Assembly (NCBI GenBank): GCA_023390395.1
Contig: JAEWCY010000001.1
Location: forward strand, 1 to 64,000
Direction: 5' to 3'
Length of the DNA: 64,000 nt
Source: Pseudomonadota bacterium
GTDB lineage: Bacteria > Desulfobacterota > Desulfovibrionia > Desulfovibrionales > Desulfovibrionaceae
Part shown: positions 60,113 through 64,000 of the stretch, in pieces
Numbering within the stretch: the stretch's first letter is position 1
Layout: each line of letters opens with the position of its first letter
Program-made: the position numbers and the translations under genes
The notes under the pieces: generated by a model
Told to the model about the DNA's origin: nothing
Databases searched by the model: none
The model's input: the letters and a program-made list of their open reading frames with translations, nothing else

Positions 60113-60826
60113 CTAGCGCGTGATTTCCACGGCCAGCTTCACGTAGTCGCGGCGTGTGGCCAGCACCTTGTAGTCGCGGTAGCAGGCCTGGCAGAAGTCC
60201 TGCAGGGCGGCGTATTCGTCGGTGCAGTCCCGGGCCGTGAACTCGTCGAACAGGATGATGGTCCCCGGGGCGATGTGCCGCTGCAATTGCATGAGGCAGT
60301 ACAGGGTCGAGGAGTAGAGGTCCGCGTCCATGTGGAGGACCAAGTCGTTTCGCGGCGTGAACGACCGGGAGAAGGCGTCCACGGTGTCCTGGAAGAGCCC
60401 GTCCACGATGCGGGCCCGGTTGTCCCCGAACTCGGGCACCCGGCCCTGCCGGGTGAACGTTCCCTTGGGCTTGTCCGTCTCCCAATCCTCCGGCAGACCC
60501 TGAAAGGAATCGAAGCCGAAGAACCTGGAGTCCGCATTGGCGTTGAGCTCCAGCCAGGTCCGAAAGCTTTCGCCGCCAGCGACGCCGAACTCGATGTAGT
60601 CGATGGGCCTGTTCCTGACGAACCGCTGGTTCACGCAGTGGTAGAGCTTTCTCCTGTCCTTGTATTCAAAATCCAGAAATACCGCGTCCTGCGACTTCTC
60701 CGCGATGACGGCCTGGAATTCCCTGAGCCTGTAGTGGCTTTTCCAATCCTGAACGGTGCCGTTGACGAGCAGGTCGATGGCATGCTTGACCAGTCGCGTC
60801 GCATCGTTTTGCTTCGCTTGCGCCAT
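60113..60826 (-). CDS. TylF/MycF-family O-methyltransferase-like protein
   Basis: 237 residues from the ATG at 60826 with AAGGAG 7 nt upstream; the longer frame upstream is non-coding. DYIEFGVAGGESFRTWLELN matches motif I of the macrocin O-methyltransferase (TylF) family, followed by FGFDSFQGLPEDWE, the family's hallmark. RNDLVLHMDADLYSSTLYCL holds acidic residues that bind metal in relatives, and TIILFDEFTARDC follows. TylF enzymes methylate sugar hydroxyls; similar proteins occur in surface-glycan loci. A separate transcription unit. Confidence 0.82.
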   Translation of the reverse strand: MAQAKQNDATRLVKHAIDLLVNGTVQDWKSHYRLREFQAVIAEKSQDAVFLDFEYKDRRKLYHCVNQRFVRNRPIDYIEFGVAGGESFRTWLELNANADSRFFGFDSFQGLPEDWETDKPKGTFTRQGRVPEFGDNRARIVDGLFQDTVDAFSRSFTPRNDLVLHMDADLYSSTLYCLMQLQRHIAPGTIILFDEFTARDCTDEYAALQDFCQACYRDYKVLATRRDYVKLAVEITR

Positions 60827-60931
60827 GGCCGGACTCCTTGTGCGATCGCCGGCATATATGCATGAACCATGCCCAATCCAAGACATTCCCCGCGCCATCG
60901 GAACACCAGGCCAACGTTCCTGCATATTTCC

Positions 60932-60961
60932 GTATAATCAAGCCGTTGCATGCACGGTCAA
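60932..60961 (-). promoter_or_regulatory. Sigma-70-type promoter candidate for the TylF-like gene
   Basis: Complement: TTGACC (60956-60961), 18 bp, TTATAC (60932-60937). About 100 nt of leader to the ATG at 60826. Good -35 match and a plausible -10. Confidence 0.5.
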
Positions 60962-61374
60962 CAACGGGGAATGCCCGCGCAGACCGGCATCCTTGAAGGA
61001 AGAACAACAGGGGCGGCCTGTCCGTCAAAATACCGTAGCGCAGGGACAACACGAGAAACGGGCCGCCCAGGGATGCAATCCCCCCCTGACGCGGCGCCCC
61101 TCAGGGCGTCGAGCCCGTCGCGCTTGCCGCGTCACGGGCCGGCCAAGGCCATGTCGTCGGAAAAACGTCGGCCAAAAGGCCGACGCGGGCATGGGGGAGG
61201 CGTCGAGGCGGACGGCTGGCCGCGCCGGCGTCGCGTCCGCGCCAGACGTGCGGACGCGTCCGGCGGACCGTCAATCTTGGGAAGGAGCCTTCAAGACGGG
61301 CGTTTTTTCCAGAGACCCCGCGCCGGGCGGCGCGGCGATCCACGAGGGGACGGCGGATCCCGGAGAGAGGCGGG
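60962..61374. other. Intergenic region, mostly featureless apart from a terminator
   Basis: It lies between the promoter of the TylF-like gene and the stop of the sigma-54 activator gene. Apart from the terminator at 61161-61185 and a short G/C inverted repeat near 61090-61110, I see no gene, repeat or structured RNA in it. Confidence 0.4.
61161..61185 (-). terminator. Rho-independent terminator downstream of the sigma-54 activator gene
   Basis: On the complement: CGTCGGCC, loop TTTT, GGCCGACG (61166-61185), directly followed by TTTTT (61161-61165). Located about 190 bp past the stop of the activator gene at 61375. Confidence 0.75.
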
Positions 61375-62826
61375 CTACTCCCCGCAGCACTTCTTCATCT
61401 TGCGAAAGACGGTGGTGCGGTCGAGGCCCAGGCGCTTGGCCGCCTCGCCCACGGAACCGAAGTAGGCGATGGCCCGCTCCAGGTAGTCGCGCTCGAAGGA
61501 GGCCAGCACCTCCTTGTAGGGGCGCTCGAAATCCACGGGCAGGGCGATGGCCTCGCGCACGGGCGCGGCCTCGGCCGGCGGCGCGGCGGCGCCGGCCGAG
61601 GGCAACAGGCATTCCTTGACCCGCATGGCCGTGGGCAGGTCCTCGGCCGTGATGGCCCCGTCGCAGGTGATGACCAGGCCCTCGATGAGGTTCTCGAGCT
61701 CGCGCACGTTGCCCGGCCAGTTGTAGTGGGCCATGATCCGCTCGGCCTCGAGGGAAAAGGAGGCCCGCTTGCGGTAGCGCGAGCCGAAGCGCTGCAGGAA
61801 GAGCCGGGCCAGGGGCAGGATATCGTCGGGCCGGTCGCGAAGCGGCGGAATCTCCAGCACCGCCACCCGCAGGCGGAAGAAGAGGTCGCTGCGGAAGGTG
61901 CCGAGCCTGGCCTCGGCCTCCAGGTTGCGGTTGGTGGCGGCGATGACCCGCACGTCGGTCTTTCGGGCCTTGCTCGAGCCCACGGGCGTGAGTTCCCTGT
62001 CCTGGAGCACGCGCAGGAGCTTGGACTGCAGGACGAGCGGCATCTCGCCGATCTCGTCGAGAAAGATGGTGCCGCCCTCGGCCATCTCGAAAAAACCCAC
62101 CCGCCCCTTGGGGTGCGCCCCGGTGAAGGCCCCGGGCGCGTAGCCGAACAGTTCCGACTCGATGAGGTTCTCCGGGATCGAGGCGCAGTCCACCTTGACG
62201 AAGGGCTTCTCGCGCCGGGGGCTGGCCTCGTGGATCATGCGGGCGAAGAGCTCCTTGCCCACGCCCGTCTCGCCGAGCACCAGCGCCACGGCGTCCGTGG
62301 CCGCGATGCGGCGCAACAGGTCCATCAGCCGCTTCATGGCGGAATTTTCCGCGATGAAGTGGGTGATGCCGCCGCCCTCCCGGATGAAGAAGTCCATCTG
62401 GTGCTGGTAGGTCTCGATCAGCTCCTGCTGGCGGGAGATGCGCTCGCGCATGCGGGCCATGAGGGTGATGTCGCGGGCGTAGACCACGACCAGGCTCACC
62501 GTGCCGTCGGGGTCGCGCACGGGCTTGCCGTCGATGGTCATGGAGCGGTTGTCGCGGGTGACCTGGATGGAGGAGGCGGGCCGGCCCGTGGCCACGATCT
62601 CGGGGGTGATGGGCGCGATGTTGAACAGGCCGGCTTTTTTGAGCTCTTCGACGTTCTTGCCGATGAGCTCGGCCTTGGCCATGCCGGTGAGCTGCTCGTA
62701 GGCGGCGTTGACCTTGAGGGCGTAGCCTTCGCGGTCGGCGATGAACACGCCGTCCTCGATGCTGTCGAGGATGGCGTCGAGGTGGCTGGCCACGGGATCG
62801 AGGAAGTGTCGTTCCTTTTTTCTCAT
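61375..62826 (-). CDS. Sigma-54-dependent transcriptional activator (PAS, AAA+, Fis HTH)
   Basis: 483 residues. A PAS sensor domain covers residues 12-125 ([38 protein letters not shown]). The AAA+ domain has Walker A GETGVGKE (185-192), the sigma-54-contacting GAFTGA (232-237), Walker B with DEIGEM, and arginine-finger region [21 protein letters not shown] Fis-type helix-turn-helix is at the end ([19 protein letters not shown]). No receiver domain, so it is likely to respond to a ligand or redox signal through PAS. It is divergent from the gene at 63152, which has a sigma-54 promoter, and palindromes between them are probable binding sites. Confidence 0.92.
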   Translation of the reverse strand: MRKKERHFLDPVASHLDAILDSIEDGVFIADREGYALKVNAAYEQLTGMAKAELIGKNVEELKKAGLFNIAPITPEIVATGRPASSIQVTRDNRSMTIDGKPVRDPDGTVSLVVVYARDITLMARMRERISRQQELIETYQHQMDFFIREGGGITHFIAENSAMKRLMDLLRRIAATDAVALVLGETGVGKELFARMIHEASPRREKPFVKVDCASIPENLIESELFGYAPGAFTGAHPKGRVGFFEMAEGGTIFLDEIGEMPLVLQSKLLRVLQDRELTPVGSSKARKTDVRVIAATNRNLEAEARLGTFRSDLFFRLRVAVLEIPPLRDRPDDILPLARLFLQRFGSRYRKRASFSLEAERIMAHYNWPGNVRELENLIEGLVITCDGAITAEDLPTAMRVKECLLPSAGAAAPPAEAAPVREAIALPVDFERPYKEVLASFERDYLERAIAYFGSVGEAAKRLGLDRTTVFRKMKKCCGE

Positions 62827-62886
62827 TTCCGCCCCTTTTTTGCCCCTGGCTCGTCACAATTTTCCCAAGCTCGCCGTCCGGCACCT

Positions 62887-63001
62887 GTGCAATACCGCAA
62901 CCTGTGGCAAAGGTGCAACATGTTGCAGATTTGCCAACAACCTGATTTTCTTCATTATAGACTCCCGCACTGGAAAAAAACAAGTGCGAATTTGCAACAT
63001 G
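62887..63001. repeat. GCAA/TTGC repeat array: probable activator-binding sites
   Basis: A 14-bp perfect palindrome TGCAACATGTTGCA lies at 62914-62927. The same TGCAACATG half recurs at 62993-63001. Additional GCAA/TTGC cores occur at 62889, 62897, 62907 and 62932. The palindrome is about 145 bp upstream of the sigma-54 promoter at 63071, a usual distance for an enhancer site, and about 90 bp upstream of the activator's own start, so autoregulation is also plausible. Confidence 0.65.
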
Positions 63002-63051
63002 GCCCGGCCTTTTTTCGGCTTTCATCAGACCTTTGAAATTTTAACAATAAA

Positions 63052-63064
63052 AATCAGCTGGTTA
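63052..63064 (+). promoter_or_regulatory. IHF-like site
   Basis: AATCAGCTGGTTA fits the IHF consensus WATCAANNNNTTR with one mismatch, in an AT-rich stretch between the palindrome and the sigma-54 promoter, where IHF would bend DNA for activator contact. Confidence 0.4.
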
Positions 63065-63070
63065 ATTTTC

Positions 63071-63086
63071 TGGCACGCCCATTGCT
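63071..63086 (+). promoter_or_regulatory. Consensus sigma-54 promoter
   Basis: TGGCACGCCCATTGCT: TGGCAC (-24 element), 5 bp, TTGCT (-12 element), a full match to TGGCAC-N5-TTGCW. It gives a leader of about 55 nt to the ATG at 63152. Confidence 0.9.
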
Positions 63087-63151
63087 AATAGAGAGACAAA
63101 GCGCAAGACGCAAACACGAAAACAACTGCCTTATCATAGAAGGAGAACGCC

Positions 63152-63514
63152 ATGGACGCCACCCCGAACACCACCAAGGTTCGCCCGGTTGTGAAGCCCC
63201 TGGAAAACTACACCGTCGAAGGCGTAAGCGAATGTTCGGCCTGCGGCCGCGCCGTCAAGATGCAGCTCCTCGTCGACAACGACATCATCGTCGACGCCGG
63301 CGGTACGGTCGAAAGCTGCGGCTACAGCCGGGAATGCATGGCCGCGCTCATCGCCACCGTCAAGGGCATGAACGTGTACGACGCCCAGGCCGTCTCCAGC
63401 GAAGATTTCCAGCCGCTCATGACCCGCGTCATCGAGAAGCTCGGCTGCGACAACTGGTGCGTTGCCGCCCTGCGCATCGCCCTGCGTAACTACCGCCTCC
63501 GGGCGGCGGCCTAG
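63152..63514 (+). CDS. Small IscU/NifU-N-like cysteine protein
   Basis: 120 residues, AAGGAG 8 nt before the ATG. Cysteines at 28, 31, 56, 62, 99 and 103 sit in a pattern recalling the NifU N-terminal/IscU scaffold: SECSACGRAVKMQLLVDNDI, VDAGGTVESCGYSRECMAAL and CDNWCVAALRIALRN. In IscU the three Fe-S ligand cysteines lie in equivalent loops, the last near LAxxALxxA. An Fe-S assembly or carrier role is plausible but not certain, since CSACG is not standard for IscU. Expression should require sigma-54 and probably the PAS-type activator encoded divergently. Confidence 0.72.
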   Translation: MDATPNTTKVRPVVKPLENYTVEGVSECSACGRAVKMQLLVDNDIIVDAGGTVESCGYSRECMAALIATVKGMNVYDAQAVSSEDFQPLMTRVIEKLGCDNWCVAALRIALRNYRLRAAA

Positions 63515-63831
63515 GCACACCGCCGCCCGTTCACCCGGCCATCCGCTGGACCCACACGGACGGTCGGGGGCAAGCCAGGGGACGCCCGCCGCTAGCGTCC
63601 CCTGGCTTTTTTACGCACTTCGCCCGCCTTCCCCGCCTTCCGGCCCGCTTTGACAACCCGTCCGCCATTCCGTAGACACGGATAAGCGCCGAAACGGCCG
63701 CCGGATCGCCGGATTTCGCGGCCCGGCGCAGGACTCCCCGCCCCGGCGGCGCGCCAACGCACCAACCACGGGGGAGCCCCGGGCGGCGCTCCGGCACGGG
63801 ACGCCCTCCCCTCCCCGCCCAGGGAGAGGCC
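63515..63831. other. Intergenic region with terminator, upstream of glycogen phosphorylase
   Basis: 317 bp. It contains the terminator at 63573-63612, then GC-rich sequence leading to the phosphorylase ribosome site (GGGAGAGG). I see no clear -35/-10 pair; TTGACA at 63650-63655 is a good -35 match, but no convincing -10 follows at normal spacing. Confidence 0.4.
63573..63612 (+). terminator. Strong rho-independent terminator
   Basis: A perfect 13-bp stem AGCCAGGGGACGC / GCGTCCCCTGGCT with a 9-nt loop, ending in a run of T (63607-63612). It terminates transcription of the IscU-like gene. Confidence 0.9.
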
Positions 63832-64000
63832 ATGGCCAAGGGAAGCGTGTCCGATTTCCACGACCTCGGTTCGCTCGGCGAGGACATCCGCCGCCACATC
63901 CTGTCCAACCTCGGCAACGACCTCTACCCGCCCGATCCCTTCCGCTACTTCAGCGGCCTGGCCTACGCCATCCGCGACCGCCTCATCCGCATGTGGCTGA
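63832..64000 (+). CDS. glgP: Glycogen/starch phosphorylase, N-terminal part
   Basis: 56 codons in the window, then the edge. GEDIRRHILSNLGNDLYP, then FRYFSGLAYAIRDRLIRMWL, is the conserved N-terminal helix region of glycogen/starch phosphorylases (compare HhxxxxGK, YxALAxxVRDxLxxxW). The enzyme releases glucose 1-phosphate from alpha-1,4-glucans with PLP. The catalytic part is outside the window. The ATG has GGGAGAGG just upstream. Confidence 0.88.
   Translation, partial: MAKGSVSDFHDLGSLGEDIRRHILSNLGNDLYPPDPFRYFSGLAYAIRDRLIRMWL

Noticed and set aside
1..64000. CRISPR array, tRNA, rRNA or replication origin
   Set aside because: I looked for regularly spaced repeats, tRNA cloverleaf sequences, ribosomal RNA stretches and iteron-type arrays and saw none.

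Overview
The window is a high-GC Gram-negative bacterial chromosome segment dominated by a surface-glycan biosynthesis locus of roughly 53 kb (about 3.4 to 56.9 kb). The strongly G/C-biased third positions, diderm-type lipoproteins, a sigma-54 enhancer-binding regulator with a matching -24/-12 promoter, and the abundance of radical SAM enzymes suggest an anaerobic deltaproteobacterium, most likely Desulfovibrionaceae. That placement is inference; no rRNA or other marker gene is present.

Layout. 1-3384 is a low-GC, insertion-scarred border: the start of an IS3-type orfA, an AT-rich methyltransferase gene, an internally deleted IS3-family remnant (1831-2475) with terminal inverted repeats and a 4-bp target duplication, and an IS256-type transposase relic lying between two fragments of an AT-rich plus-strand gene. 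3385-5494 holds gmd (minus) and a GT2 gene (plus). 5514-41318 is one nearly gapless minus-strand run of about 30 genes, mostly joined by ATGA/GTGA overlaps. It encodes sugar nucleotidyltransferases, two DegT aminotransferases, a PseG-like hydrolase, a NeuB-family synthase, GNAT and formyl transferases, a Gfo/Idh oxidoreductase, glycosyltransferases, a polysaccharide deacetylase, a TPP-dependent E1 alpha/beta pair, a rearranged HldE-like protein, and seven radical SAM enzymes. 41747-42304 is a DUF1003 membrane protein. 42394-47072 (minus) holds an ArnC-like GT2, a hexapeptide acetyltransferase, an SDR epimerase, a membrane-anchored hypothetical protein and a GT-C enzyme. 47240-56915 (plus) holds an SGNH-type lipoprotein, an acyltransferase, a B12-type radical SAM protein, a very large GT-C protein, a flavin amine-oxidase-like protein and a SPASM radical SAM protein.

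Beyond the glycan locus come an EF-hand lipoprotein (57007-57303), a radical SAM/ArsM-like methyltransferase fusion (57601-59991), a TylF-like methyltransferase, a PAS-AAA-Fis sigma-54 activator (61375-62826), divergent from it a small IscU/NifU-N-like protein behind a consensus sigma-54 promoter, and the start of glycogen phosphorylase at the right edge.

How the genes fit together. The gene content points to one or more unusual amino or nonulosonic sugars being made, activated as CMP- or GDP-sugars, decorated (acetyl, formyl, methyl and possibly TPP-derived acyl groups), and attached to a surface polymer or protein. No flagellin, Wzx/Wzy or ABC exporter gene is visible, so the carrier is unknown. 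The most unusual aspect is the density of radical SAM enzymes (ten in the window, nine inside the glycan locus), two of them flanking the E1 pair, which suggests a glycan chemistry not covered by the standard pathways.
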